The notes below the pieces were generated by a model that saw nothing but the letters and a program-made list of their open reading frames with translations, was not told the DNA's origin and did not search any database. A stretch of DNA of 45,971 bases from the NCBI GenBank assembly GCA_964558665.1, contig CAZLFA010000027.1:1-45971 (forward strand), written 5' to 3'. Positions 15,101-23,025 of the stretch are shown here, in pieces. The stretch comes from CAZLFA01 sp964558665. Lineage in GTDB: Bacteria > Desulfobacterota > Syntrophia > Syntrophales > PHBD01. The stretch's first letter is position 1. Each line of letters begins with the position of its first letter. The position numbers and the translations under genes were made by a program.

Positions 15101-15641
15101 CGATGAGAAAAGGTTTGTGATTGCCTTGAAAGAAGTGGAGCATCTGGAAGCCCTGGTAAATGATGTGCTTATTTATGCCAAGCCTACGGATCCTGTCAGG
15201 AAGGCCGCCAGGATAAGCAGCATAGCAGAGCACGCACTGGCTATGGCTGAAAAACTGATCGAAGACAAGCATATTAAAATAAAAACGGAACTGGAGGACA
15301 TTCCACCGCTCATGGTTGATGCGGCCATGCTGGAGCAGACCTTTTTGAACCTGTACCGCAATGCCATCGATGCAATGAACATGGATGGAATCCTGACAAT
15401 TTCTGCGTCTCTGGATAAAAACAGCAATACGGTCTTTATAACCATCGAAGACAACGGATGCGGAATTGATGAACAGGACATCCCTTATCTCTTTAATCCG
15501 TTTTTCACTAAAAAAAGCTACGGGACAGGACTTGGGCTCAGCCAGGTAAAAAAAATCATTGACCTTCACAGAGGAACAATCGAATTACAAAGCAGAAAGG
15601 GTAATGGGACAAAGGTGCTGGTGACGCTTCCCTTTGAATAG
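12129..15641 (+). CDS. Membrane histidine kinase with Cache sensor and four PAS domains
   Basis: The 1170-residue protein has TM1 (about 15-37), an extracytoplasmic double-Cache region (about 40-312; YDFFKETRKTKNPYIGPS, YWVVDDDGILIEHPD) and TM2 (about 315-334). Three consecutive, almost identical PAS modules follow, with exactly 151-residue period (EGSPIPTFVV starting at 372, 523 and 674; CAELTG; KRPLI.DLI; GGKPRHLYFLAAPI). A fourth, different PAS begins near 838. Then come HisKA with the phospho-acceptor His966 (GIAHEIRNPLSS) and HATPase with NLYRNAIDAM, DNGCGI and GTGLGLSQV. The kinase core is NtrB-like. It is 36 bases before an NtrC-type regulator, its evident partner. Signal is unknown. 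Confidence 0.93.
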   Translation: MDQNLEERGIFRLSTTVSIWLTTATIIILILILAITINRAREQELVRHFSQQQIAMAKGTAAGIEDLIIGIEKSMILLSRLPVLRDDKWIEESKASMKVIYDDLDGKVLFIAKIDSHGNMTAGYPTQYLREKGNRDFSRYDFFKETRKTKNPYIGPSQTLTEQGNTAAKSAFKSIVIAVPVQSADRRSSGVVIATLSLNTIIDRYVKPIKENQTSEYWVVDDDGILIEHPDKSLMGKHIDNISIFIGAERKKVREYLPSGKDGHIDCQLEKEPGSVERNLITYAPINLGLEKWTIVVVTPYEKVISLVRRTFSHIMLGAIALIIIVLIASITVVSSGRKRLSIEAELKRLRERKVWQEQLVREKNTIEGIIEGSPIPTFVVDKNHMIMLWNRACAELTGLEAGEMIGTDKHYQPFYPNKRPLIADLIIDQDIEGLSEYYGKKKVKKSDSVKGAYEARDFYENLGGKPRHLYFLAAPIFDERGNIIAAVETLQDISKEVEMSRRLEISQEALIREKKTGEGTIEGSPIPTFVVNKEHKVIFWNKACAELTGLDAGGMIGTDRHYEPFYPQKRPLIVDLIIDQDVEGLTTYYGKKKAKKSETVEGAYEARDFYENLGGKPRHLYFLAAPIYNEKGEIVAAIETLQDVSKEVEMSRRLEISQEELIGEKKTIEGIIEGSPIPTFVVNKEHKVILWNKACAELTGLDAGEMVGTDRHYQPFYSNKRPLIVDLILDQDIEGLTTYYGKKKVKKSETVAGAYEARDYYSSLGGKPRHLYFLAAPIYNEKGEIVAAIETLQDVSKEHDMASNLREYAETLENEVTENVTLRKEIESLYNYLLSIVESSPDTLFDVGSDGIIHYISRDVKGKNNLASDRIKGRHFTDIIDPEHREVIISMWEEAKKGIYNPHEIEVKSQDGTARNLLITCQRVRNANRYVIVQRDITEFKNLEKKFYESQKLAAIGQLSAGIAHEIRNPLSSIKMSLQILVKRMQPKGNDEKRFVIALKEVEHLEALVNDVLIYAKPTDPVRKAARISSIAEHALAMAEKLIEDKHIKIKTELEDIPPLMVDAAMLEQTFLNLYRNAIDAMNMDGILTISASLDKNSNTVFITIEDNGCGIDEQDIPYLFNPFFTKKSYGTGLGLSQVKKIIDLHRGTIELQSRKGNGTKVLVTLPFE
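13240..14520 (+). repeat. Three tandem 453-base repeats inside the kinase gene
   Basis: The codons for EGSPIPTFVV begin at 13242, 13695 and 14148, giving two exact intervals of 453 bases (151 codons). Whole PAS modules including linkers are duplicated at high similarity at both protein and DNA level. The last unit ends near 14520, where the sequence diverges (SKEHDMASNL instead of SKEVEMSRRL). Confidence 0.9.
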
Positions 15642-15677
15642 TCAATAAAACCTTTTACGGCATAAGAAGGACTAATC

Positions 15678-17063
15678 ATGTCAAAAATTCTGGTTATCGA
15701 TGACGACAGTTCCATAAGAGAAACCCTTGATCTTTACCTGACTGAAGAAGGGTATAAGGTGGTTGTTGCTGAAACGGGCACAGAGGGACTTAATGCATAT
15801 GTAAAGCATTCTCCTGATGTGGTCATACTGGACATACGGCTCCCGGATATTGACGGCTTTACAGTACTGGAGGACCTCAGGGAGGAAAGTGAAACGATCA
15901 AAGTAATAATGATTACCGCTCATCATGACATGGAATCCACAATCAAGGCAATGAAGGGTGGGGCTTTCGATTATATACACAAGCCGGTTAATGTAGATGA
16001 GCTCGATATGGCCATCAAAAAGGCTTTAAAAACACTGGAGATGGAAAAGAAGATCGACGGGCTGCTCATGGAGCCTTCACGCCAGTACAAGGTAGGTGAC
16101 ATTATCGGCGTCGGCAGGGAGATGAGGGAAATTTTCAAGACGATCGGCGTCGTTTCACAGAGCAAGACCACTGTGCTTCTCCAGGGAGAAAGCGGAACAG
16201 GTAAAGAATTAATCGCCAAGGTGATCCATCACAACACATCGCGTGATGAACCCTACATTGCAATCAACTGCTCTGCCATAGTGGAAACCCTGCTTGAATC
16301 AGAACTCTTCGGACATGAAAAGGGCTCTTTCACGGGCGCAATTTCAAGAAAGCTGGGGAAGTTTGAACTTGCCAGACATGGAACGGTGTTTCTCGACGAA
16401 ATCAGTGAGATGTCTTTAAATCTTCAGGCAAAGCTTCTCAGGGTTCTTCAGGAGATGGAGTTTGAAAGGGTTGGCGGCAAAGACAGGGTGCAGGTAAATG
16501 CCAGAATCATAGCGGCAACCAATAAGGACCTGAAAAGTATGGTCCAGGATGGAAGATTCCGCGATGATCTTTATTACCGCCTCAATATCCTATCCATAAG
16601 AATACCTCCGCTGCGTGAGAGGACGGATGACATTCCCCTGCTTGTAGATTACCTCCTTACCAAGATAAACAAAGACCTGCATAAACGGGTCATAGGAATT
16701 TCAGATGAAATGATGAACACCTTTATGAAATACTCATGGCCGGGAAACGTCAGAGAACTGGAGAACCTGCTGGTCAGAGCGGTAGTAGTGACCAAAAGCC
16801 AGATTCTGGGCAAGATTGACTTCCCCGAATTATCCCTGGATATAAACCAGGGCAGGACAGTTAAAAAGGGGCTCATGGGTGACGATTTCAAGGCAGACGG
16901 CCGCTGGCTGACTCTTGATGAATTGGAAGAGAGATACATGAAGAAGGTCATCGGATCATCCGTCGGTAAAAACAAAGGTGAGCTTTGCGAGATGCTGGGA
17001 ATATCCCGCCCTACTTTTGAAAGGAAGCTGGAGAAATACGGTATATCCTTTGAGCGCGAATGA
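15678..17063 (+). CDS. NtrC-family sigma-54-dependent response regulator
   Basis: The 461-residue protein has a receiver domain with phospho-acceptor Asp52 (VVILDIRLPDIDGF), a AAA+ domain with Walker A GESGTGKE (170-177), the sigma-54 contact loop GSFTGA (216-221), GTVFLDEISEM (Walker B) and a conserved arginine-finger region, and a C-terminal Fis-type helix-turn-helix (GELCEMLGISRPTFERKLEKYGI). When phosphorylated it should open sigma-54 promoters. AAGAAGGA precedes the ATG. It follows the multi-PAS kinase, its presumed cognate sensor. A sigma-54-like site upstream of atpE, 4 kb away, is the only such promoter noticed nearby. The stop overlaps the engB start by ATGA. Confidence 0.95.
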   Translation: MSKILVIDDDSSIRETLDLYLTEEGYKVVVAETGTEGLNAYVKHSPDVVILDIRLPDIDGFTVLEDLREESETIKVIMITAHHDMESTIKAMKGGAFDYIHKPVNVDELDMAIKKALKTLEMEKKIDGLLMEPSRQYKVGDIIGVGREMREIFKTIGVVSQSKTTVLLQGESGTGKELIAKVIHHNTSRDEPYIAINCSAIVETLLESELFGHEKGSFTGAISRKLGKFELARHGTVFLDEISEMSLNLQAKLLRVLQEMEFERVGGKDRVQVNARIIAATNKDLKSMVQDGRFRDDLYYRLNILSIRIPPLRERTDDIPLLVDYLLTKINKDLHKRVIGISDEMMNTFMKYSWPGNVRELENLLVRAVVVTKSQILGKIDFPELSLDINQGRTVKKGLMGDDFKADGRWLTLDELEERYMKKVIGSSVGKNKGELCEMLGISRPTFERKLEKYGISFERE

Positions 17064-17668
17064 CCATTATGAAAGCGATTACGGCAGAATTCATCAAATC
17101 GGCTACAACACCTTCTCAATATCCTGAAACCGGGCTTCCTGAAGTTGCCTTTGCCGGAAAATCCAACGTCGGAAAATCATCATTGATAAACACCCTCGTG
17201 CATAGAAAAAACCTGGCGCGCATCAGCAATACGCCGGGACGCACGCAGCTTATCAACTTTTTCCTTATCCGGGACCGCTGTCTGTTTGTTGATCTGCCGG
17301 GCTACGGTTATGCCAAAGTCCCGGAATCTGTAAAGAGGAAATGGGGACCCATGATAGAATCATATCTCAGGGAGAGCAGGCAATTGAGACTCGTGACGAT
17401 GATCATGGACATCAGGCGGGATCCCGGAAAGGAAGATTTTGCTCTTATCGAATGGCTTAGGCATTATGAAATTCCTGCCATTATTGTTTTGACAAAGGTG
17501 GACAAGCTGTCCAAAAACCAGCGCCGGAACCGATATCAATTGATCCGCAACACCCTGGGCATGCCGGTGGATTCAGAACCTGTACTTTTTTCTTCTGCAA
17601 CGGGAGAAGGCAGGGATATTCTCTGGCGGGAAATCGAAAGGGCCTGCTCGCCGGAGGAGCGCCCCTGA
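17060..17668 (+). CDS. engB: Ribosome biogenesis GTP-binding protein EngB/YsxC
   Basis: The 202-residue TRAFAC GTPase has G1 GKSNVGKSS, the switch region TPGRTQLINFF (G2), G3 DLPGYGYAKV, G4 TKVDK and G5 SSATGEG, in the order and length of EngB. It acts in late assembly of the large ribosomal subunit in the cytoplasm. Its first ATG overlaps the stop codon of the response regulator gene (ATGA), so it is translationally coupled; a second ATG three codons in is also possible. A housekeeping gene at the end of a two-component operon is a little unusual. Confidence 0.95.
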   Translation: MTIMKAITAEFIKSATTPSQYPETGLPEVAFAGKSNVGKSSLINTLVHRKNLARISNTPGRTQLINFFLIRDRCLFVDLPGYGYAKVPESVKRKWGPMIESYLRESRQLRLVTMIMDIRRDPGKEDFALIEWLRHYEIPAIIVLTKVDKLSKNQRRNRYQLIRNTLGMPVDSEPVLFSSATGEGRDILWREIERACSPEERP

Positions 17669-17694
17669 AGGCGCCCCCGGCTTGACTATAAAGT

Positions 17695-19086
17695 TCAGCT
17701 TAAAGTATCCGGTTTCTTTACCGGAACATCAACCGGTTTTACATACCTGTTAACCAGTTCCGCAGTATTTCCCATATTCAGCTTTTCGAAAAGGAATGCA
17801 AACTGATTCTCTAGTTCCGCTCCGATTGCGGCGCGTACAGACGAAGGCAGTTCCCACAATTCCCTCTTGAACGGTGCAAACCCCTTCTTGCGTGTTTTGT
17901 ATATGAACTGTTCTTCCGTATCTTTCTCCTTTTTCTCCGAGGCAAAATTGCTGCCGATGTAATCGTAGATCTTCTGTCTGAGAGTCCGGGGAAAATGCCT
18001 GCTGTCATAAATGATATTCTGAAAGCCCGTGGCAAGATGTATCTCGGCGGTACCGACGGCCGGAAATCTGTCGAATGCCTCGTTCGGCAGTGTCGATGCA
18101 CCATGCTGCACTGCCCCCGCCAGGCCATATACAGATCTCCCCGTTTTGGAAAGAACCCCCAGGGTATCGAAATCCAGCTTGACGCTGGCGATGCTTCCAT
18201 CCGGCATGGGAACACCGCCGTGGGTAGTTCCTGTCTGCACACTGATCTTGCTTATGCCCTTCATGTTTGCATCGATTTTTTTCAGGCTGTCCAGATAACC
18301 ATCCATGTATGCCTTAAGCTCCTCTACAGTGCTGTTCTTGCCTCCGACCTCGCCAATCTCGCCGCCGACAGAAATCTCAATGCCCGCGGGCTCCAGGTCG
18401 CGAATCAGCACCGTCAGTTCTGCCGCAAGACTGTAATTGAGATACTGCTGTTCCATGACTGTCGGCTTTGAGAGATCAACCAGAGTGGAGGTGTCGATAT
18501 CGATGTTATAAAAACCGGCATCTATAGCCTCCCAAATCAGATCCTTTACAAACGTTACCTCTTTGTTGCTGTCCTTTGCATACTTTCCGGCATTAACCTG
18601 GAAATGATCTCCCTGAAGAAACAAAGGCCCCCGGTAACCTGTCTTGATGGCTGCCGCCGTGACTGCCCTTGTGTATTCGACGGGCCTCTGTGCCGTGTAG
18701 TCAATCTCTGAACGGGCGATTTCAAATAAAATAGCCCCGACCTTGTCCTTCATGGCTGCGCTGAATATCGCCCGGGAGACATCATAGGTAAGGGCGCGGA
18801 TGTTTATTGCCGGCACGGTCAATCCGGAAACTTCGCCCCGCCCCATTGCTTCGTAAAAAGACTGAATGGACGAGGAATAAATCCCCAGGGCGGCACCGGC
18901 GCGCCTTATGAGCCATCCGGCCGCTTTCATCGTATCGGAGCATGGACTGAACACCGCCGTGTATATCAAATCATCGATGAGGGCCTCCCGCAAGCGGCCC
19001 TCATCCTTCACCCGAACATCATCATTTTCGATAATCAAGATACCTGCGATACTTTTTTTCAACTGATCGATATTTTCTAAAACCAT
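17695..19086 (-). CDS. Class II fructose-bisphosphate aldolase family protein
   Basis: The 463-residue product has class II (zinc) aldolase features. QGDHFQV carries a zinc-ligand His. A Gly-rich GGEIGEVGGKN segment, a QTGTTHGG motif with a second His and a phosphate-binding VQHGASTLP loop follow. The FBA core is about 300-350 residues, so this long form has extra N-terminal and C-terminal helices, as in some deltaproteobacterial and archaeal-like class II proteins. It should cleave or, in the gluconeogenic direction, form fructose 1,6-bisphosphate. GGGGGTT precedes the ATG. The FBPase gene is 17 bases upstream on the same strand, supporting a gluconeogenic operon. Tagatose-bisphosphate specificity cannot be excluded. 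Confidence 0.88.
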   Translation of the reverse strand: MVLENIDQLKKSIAGILIIENDDVRVKDEGRLREALIDDLIYTAVFSPCSDTMKAAGWLIRRAGAALGIYSSSIQSFYEAMGRGEVSGLTVPAINIRALTYDVSRAIFSAAMKDKVGAILFEIARSEIDYTAQRPVEYTRAVTAAAIKTGYRGPLFLQGDHFQVNAGKYAKDSNKEVTFVKDLIWEAIDAGFYNIDIDTSTLVDLSKPTVMEQQYLNYSLAAELTVLIRDLEPAGIEISVGGEIGEVGGKNSTVEELKAYMDGYLDSLKKIDANMKGISKISVQTGTTHGGVPMPDGSIASVKLDFDTLGVLSKTGRSVYGLAGAVQHGASTLPNEAFDRFPAVGTAEIHLATGFQNIIYDSRHFPRTLRQKIYDYIGSNFASEKKEKDTEEQFIYKTRKKGFAPFKRELWELPSSVRAAIGAELENQFAFLFEKLNMGNTAELVNRYVKPVDVPVKKPDTLS

Positions 19087-19103
19087 CAGAACCCCCTGGT
19101 ATA

Positions 19104-20042
19104 TTATTTTGCCAAATACTCTTTCACCTTATTAACTTCAAATTTGCTACCTATATATATCGGGCTGCGCTGCCCGACCTCGGTTACTGATATATCAAGA
19201 ATATCGGACAGGCCGTCAGTGGCCTTGCCGCCGGCATGTTCTATTATGAGGGCCATGGGCTGCAGTTCAAAAAGAAGTCTCAATTTGCCGCGCGGACTTT
19301 TTATAAGCGCCGGATATGTAAACACGCCTCCCTGCTTTATCAGCACCTGATTTATGTCCGGGACAAACCCTCCGCTGTATCTCAATTTATAGCCGCCCGA
19401 TTCAAGAGACTCGACATATTTAAGATGAGCGGGGGTCCACTCAAGACGCAGTCCACCTACGCTGTAGATTGAACCCTTATCCTTCATCCTGATGTTTTCC
19501 TGCGACAGCACATACTCGCCTTCTCTGTTTAACACAAACTCATGGGTTCCCTTTCCGGCAGTATATACCATGGTAATAAGCGGGCCATACGTAATATACA
19601 TTGCGGCAACCATTGTCTTCCTGCCCGTGGAAAATACGGAATCCTTATGAATGCCGATGATCGTTCCTATTGCCAGATTGGTGTCTACCAGCGAAGAGCC
19701 GTCAAGGGGGTCGGCGGTGACAACATATGGTTCGCTGCCATTGCCTACCGATATTACTGCATCCCGCTCCTCTGAAGCATATTCCCTGACAAAACCGGAA
19801 TGTTTCAACTGGTCAAAAAGAATCTCATCCGCACTCCTGTCCAGAGCAAGCTGTTCTTCACCGTAAATATTTTTTAATCCGGCCAGTTTGCGATTTGATT
19901 CATGAATCTTTGCCGATATATACTTTCCGGTAACGGCAATCTGCCATATCAGTCTCCGCAGTTCTGTTTCCACCCCGGCCATCCACATGTGTCTCCTGAG
20001 ATCGACCAGCCATTTTGAGTAATCGGAAATTCCCTCGCTCAC
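19104..20042 (-). CDS. fbp: Class I fructose-1,6-bisphosphatase
   Basis: The 312-residue protein has the class I FBPase signature: the metal-binding DPLDGSSLVDTNLAIGTI loop, GSEPYVVTA just before it, and a RYSGGFVPDINQVL substrate-site segment near the C-terminus. It hydrolyses fructose 1,6-bisphosphate to fructose 6-phosphate, the committed step of gluconeogenesis. The start is a GTG at 20042, supported by AAGGAGCGATAA directly upstream. The aldolase gene follows after 17 bases, so the two consecutive enzymes are co-transcribed. Confidence 0.95.
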   Translation of the reverse strand: MSEGISDYSKWLVDLRRHMWMAGVETELRRLIWQIAVTGKYISAKIHESNRKLAGLKNIYGEEQLALDRSADEILFDQLKHSGFVREYASEERDAVISVGNGSEPYVVTADPLDGSSLVDTNLAIGTIIGIHKDSVFSTGRKTMVAAMYITYGPLITMVYTAGKGTHEFVLNREGEYVLSQENIRMKDKGSIYSVGGLRLEWTPAHLKYVESLESGGYKLRYSGGFVPDINQVLIKQGGVFTYPALIKSPRGKLRLLFELQPMALIIEHAGGKATDGLSDILDISVTEVGQRSPIYIGSKFEVNKVKEYLAK

Positions 20043-20131
20043 TTATCGCTCCTTGTATTTTTTTCTCATTTATTAGCAACGAATACCCCTTTTGACAAGT
20101 GCATTTTATTGGTATTGTATATATTAATTTC

Positions 20132-20160
20132 TTGACAAGGCAAGGCCTACTGGGTATTTA
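20132..20160 (+). promoter_or_regulatory. Possible promoter of the metallo-hydrolase operon
   Basis: TTGACA (20132-20137) is a perfect -35; TATTTA at 20155-20160 lies 17 bases on. A second TTGACA at 20092-20097 has a less convincing -10. Transcription would begin about 85 bases before the ATG at 20254. Confidence 0.4.
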
Positions 20161-20253
20161 AGAGCTTAAGATTTATCAATATATCATCCTGTCATCTTGT
20201 TGCGACTTGCCTGAACGGATTGCCAGGGAACGGTTTTTCAGCAAGGAGGGAAA

Positions 20254-21093
20254 ATGATTGTTCGGTGTTGGGGGTCAAGAGGTTCCATTCCCGTATCGGG
20301 AAAGGAATATCTCAAATATGGTGGTGACACAACATGCATGGAAATCAGGACCAAACAGGATGACATCATTATCGTCGATGCAGGTTCCGGAATGCGCAGA
20401 TTGGGAAACAGTCTTATTCATGAAGGGCGTTTTAATTATCACCTGATCATGACCCACGCCCACTGGGATCATTTAATGGGATTTCCTTTTTTCAAGCCTA
20501 TCTATTTCAAGAAAACAACCATCAATGTTTATGGCTGCCCTTATGCGCATACCTCCTTGAAGCAGATTTTCTCAAAACTGCTGGCGCCGCCGAATTTTCC
20601 GGTCAATTTTGAAAGCATCAGAGCCAATATTGTGTACCGTGAGGCATGCGAGCAGGAGTTCACGATAAAATCCACTGCCATCTCACAGATTTCATTGAGT
20701 CACCCAAATGGAGGGGAGGGATATAAGTTTGTTGAAGACGGGAAAAGTTTCGTATTTCTCACAGACAACGAATTGACTTACAAACATCCCGGCGGCCTTG
20801 ATTATCAGGATTACAGAAAATTCGCCACGGGGGCGGATCTCCTGATCCATGACGCGGAATTCAAGGCGGCAGAGTATAAAAAGACGTACAAATGGGGGCA
20901 TTCCGTTTATCTTGACGCTTTGGAGTTGGCGATGGAAGCGGGCGTGAAGAACTTCGGATTGTTCCATCACAACCAGGAACGCTCGGACAAGGCCGTGGAT
21001 GAGATTGTCAAAGACTGTCGGCGTATAGTTAAGGACAGGCGAAGCCGTATAAAATGTTTTGCCGTCCATCAAAACATGGAAATCGAATTGTAA
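20254..21093 (+). CDS. Metallo-beta-lactamase-fold hydrolase
   Basis: The 279-residue protein begins with WGSRGSIPVSG and carries the zinc motif THAHWDH, a later His in SHPNGGEGYKF, Asp in FLTDNE and a LLIHDAEF segment. These are typical of the PhnP/cyclic phosphodiesterase-like branch of the metallo-beta-lactamase superfamily. The substrate is unknown; a phosphodiester is likely by family. A very strong AAGGAGGGAAA ribosome site fixes the start. It is followed after 28 bases by the secreted SOR-like gene on the same strand. Confidence 0.85.
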   Translation: MIVRCWGSRGSIPVSGKEYLKYGGDTTCMEIRTKQDDIIIVDAGSGMRRLGNSLIHEGRFNYHLIMTHAHWDHLMGFPFFKPIYFKKTTINVYGCPYAHTSLKQIFSKLLAPPNFPVNFESIRANIVYREACEQEFTIKSTAISQISLSHPNGGEGYKFVEDGKSFVFLTDNELTYKHPGGLDYQDYRKFATGADLLIHDAEFKAAEYKKTYKWGHSVYLDALELAMEAGVKNFGLFHHNQERSDKAVDEIVKDCRRIVKDRRSRIKCFAVHQNMEIEL

Positions 21094-21121
21094 CCTTACC
21101 CCAGCAGAAAAGGAGCGTAAC

Positions 21122-21490
21122 ATGAAGGGAAAATATCTTTTATCGGCACTGATCATCAGTTTGATACTGAGCATATTCATCATTACCCCTGTTGCCGTCT
21201 ATGCGCATGCGCCTCAGGATGTCTCTCTCTCCTTTAATAAGGAGTCGCAGACATTGACGGTAAAGATCACGCATAAAACGCCTTCTCCCGGTTCTCATTA
21301 TATAAACAAGGTTGAGATCAAAAAGAACGGGACCGTCGTCAGTACCAATGAATATAAAAGCCAGCCGAGCAAGGATAAGTATGAATACAGTTACAAGATC
21401 CAGGCATCGGGGGGAGACAGGATAGAAGTAAAAGCGTCCTGCAATTTCTTCGGATCAAAAACAGCAGATTTATCCATACCCAAACCTTGA
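21122..21490 (+). CDS. Exported superoxide-reductase-like (desulfoferrodoxin-fold) protein
   Basis: The 122-residue product has a signal peptide (MKGKYLLSALIISLILSIFI... ending near VYAHA) and a small beta domain resembling the iron centre II domain of desulfoferrodoxin/neelaredoxin. Visible ligand-like residues are the N-terminal His of AHAPQDV, His in ITHKTP, His in GSHYI and Cys in SCNFFG. In true superoxide reductases the last motif is CNxHG, and here the His is Phe, so activity may be changed or lost. The ATG at 21122 follows AAAGGAGCGTAAC. The four-helix protein gene starts seven bases after the stop. The call rests on short motifs only. Confidence 0.6.
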   Translation: MKGKYLLSALIISLILSIFIITPVAVYAHAPQDVSLSFNKESQTLTVKITHKTPSPGSHYINKVEIKKNGTVVSTNEYKSQPSKDKYEYSYKIQASGGDRIEVKASCNFFGSKTADLSIPKP

Positions 21491-21496
21491 GATACC

Positions 21497-21886
21497 GTGT
21501 CTGCCCTTCTTCACATAGGTCTTATGGCCGCCGGCTTTCTGTTAATGACGGCCGGCGTTTTCATAGCGATCTTCATGCGCAAGAGGAGATGGTGGCTTAA
21601 GGCTCACAAGGCTTCCGGCACAGCGGCTGCTTTATGCATGTCGGCCGGATTGGCCGCTGCCGTTATTGCTGTGGAAAATTCTTCAGGGATTCATTTCGGT
21701 TTTCTTCATGCCCGTATGGGCGTCCTTACCCTCCTTGGCGCCGTCATAACCCCGTCAATCGGTTTTATGCAGTTCAGGATCAGAACCCCCCAGGTAAAGG
21801 TCATGCACAGATGGTTGGGCAGACTAACTCTGGCATTTGCCATAGCAGCTATAGTCCTTGGTTTATCGGCAGCAGGATACCTCTGA
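21497..21886 (+). CDS. Four-helix membrane protein, cytochrome b561-like
   Basis: The 129-residue protein is almost all transmembrane, with four helices and histidines placed near helix ends (LLHIGLMA, KAHKASG, GIHFGFLHARMG, KVMHRWLGR). This pattern is typical of b561/DOMON-type or DUF-type diheme membrane proteins, so heme binding is plausible but not shown. The start is a GTG immediately after the stop of the SOR-like gene, with little ribosome site, so translation is probably coupled. Together the pair could form a membrane oxidoreductase that passes electrons to the exported iron domain. This is an inference. Confidence 0.6.
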   Translation: MSALLHIGLMAAGFLLMTAGVFIAIFMRKRRWWLKAHKASGTAAALCMSAGLAAAVIAVENSSGIHFGFLHARMGVLTLLGAVITPSIGFMQFRIRTPQVKVMHRWLGRLTLAFAIAAIVLGLSAAGYL

Positions 21887-21902
21887 TTTCACAGGCCCCA
21901 AA

Positions 21903-22778
21903 ATGAATCCAGCCCGCTTGCCAAGCCCCATTGTTGATTTTCACGTACATCTTTTTCCCGACCGTTTATTCGACGCCATATGGAAGCAGTTTGTTATCGA
22001 ATACGGATATAAGGTCCTGCACAACCTGTACTACAGGGAATGCATAGAATATTTAAGAAGCCGCGGAGTCGGAACGATAGTATATTCAAACTACGCCCAC
22101 CGTGAGGGTGTCGCGCCGCGGCTTAATGAATGGAACCTGAAAGTCCTTGACAAGTTCGACGACCTCTATTGTTTTGCGGCCTACCATCCCGGCGACGAGA
22201 ATTCGCTGGAAATGGCCGCCGAGTTGCTGACACATGACAGGATCCTCGGGTTCAAACTGCAATTTTTGGTTCAGCGGTTTTATCCCCATGACGAGCGGTT
22301 GTTTCCGCTTTATGAGATGGTGCAGGACAAGGGCAAACGCATGCAGCTGCATGTGGGAACGGGTCCCGTCGGCAATGAGTTCGTCGGTATCGCACATTTC
22401 AAACGATTATTGGAGCGCTACCCCGGTCTTCCAGCCACTATATGCCACATGGGGGCCTTGGAATATAATCAATTCGGATCACTGCTGGACAAGCACCCTG
22501 ATATCTATCTCGATACGTCTTTCTGTTTTATCCCTCAACTGGGAGGCTGTTTCAATCTGGGCAACGGCTTTCTGGAATGCCACCAAGACAGAATCCTCTA
22601 CGGATCAGATTTCCCCAATGTGCTGTTTCCAAGGGAAGTCGAAATAGATACATTGCTGGCGCAGGATCTTTCACCGTCTTTCTATAACAGTGTCTTCAGA
22701 GATAACGCATTGCATCTCATCGATAAATTGACGAAAAAAACAGCGACTTCCCGCCGGTTTCCGGACAACTCCTGCTGA
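21903..22778 (+). CDS. Amidohydrolase family protein (TIM-barrel metal hydrolase)
   Basis: The 291-residue protein has the amidohydrolase_2 layout: N-terminal VDFHVHLFPD with the HxH metal pair, LQLHVGTG in the middle strand, CHMGALE, and YGSDFPN with the catalytic Asp near the end. It may be a hydrolase or decarboxylase (ACMSD/TIM-barrel group); the substrate is unknown. The ATG at 21903 is chosen because the sequence becomes family-like from MNPARLPSPIVDF. It lies 16 bases after the four-helix protein gene, so it may be in the same operon. Confidence 0.82.
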   Translation: MNPARLPSPIVDFHVHLFPDRLFDAIWKQFVIEYGYKVLHNLYYRECIEYLRSRGVGTIVYSNYAHREGVAPRLNEWNLKVLDKFDDLYCFAAYHPGDENSLEMAAELLTHDRILGFKLQFLVQRFYPHDERLFPLYEMVQDKGKRMQLHVGTGPVGNEFVGIAHFKRLLERYPGLPATICHMGALEYNQFGSLLDKHPDIYLDTSFCFIPQLGGCFNLGNGFLECHQDRILYGSDFPNVLFPREVEIDTLLAQDLSPSFYNSVFRDNALHLIDKLTKKTATSRRFPDNSC

Positions 22779-22885
22779 TCTGTCGCCGCACCGTTGTTCC
22801 CGGAAGTGTCCGATAAGCATATCCTGCTGAATATTATCGGCATTTGCCGGTGTAATTTGCATGCGGCTCTGTCATTTTTTTAACC

Positions 22886-22914
22886 TTGACATAGCCCCCG
22901 GAGTTCCTTATATT
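22886..22914 (+). promoter_or_regulatory. Sigma-70 promoter of carB-purF
   Basis: TTGACA (22886-22891) and TATATT (22909-22914) are exactly 17 bases apart, with 6 of 6 and 5 of 6 consensus matches. Transcription should begin near 22921, giving a leader of about 105 bases before carB. This is the best promoter in the window. Confidence 0.75.
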
Positions 22915-23025
22915 CCGCGACCCAGAGGGACATATTTGTAATACATAAATGTAACAATGTTTTGCAGGTATGTTCAACAAAACAATTGGCCGTTGCCGCA
23001 AGTGATAGCCGGAAGGAAAAGACAT

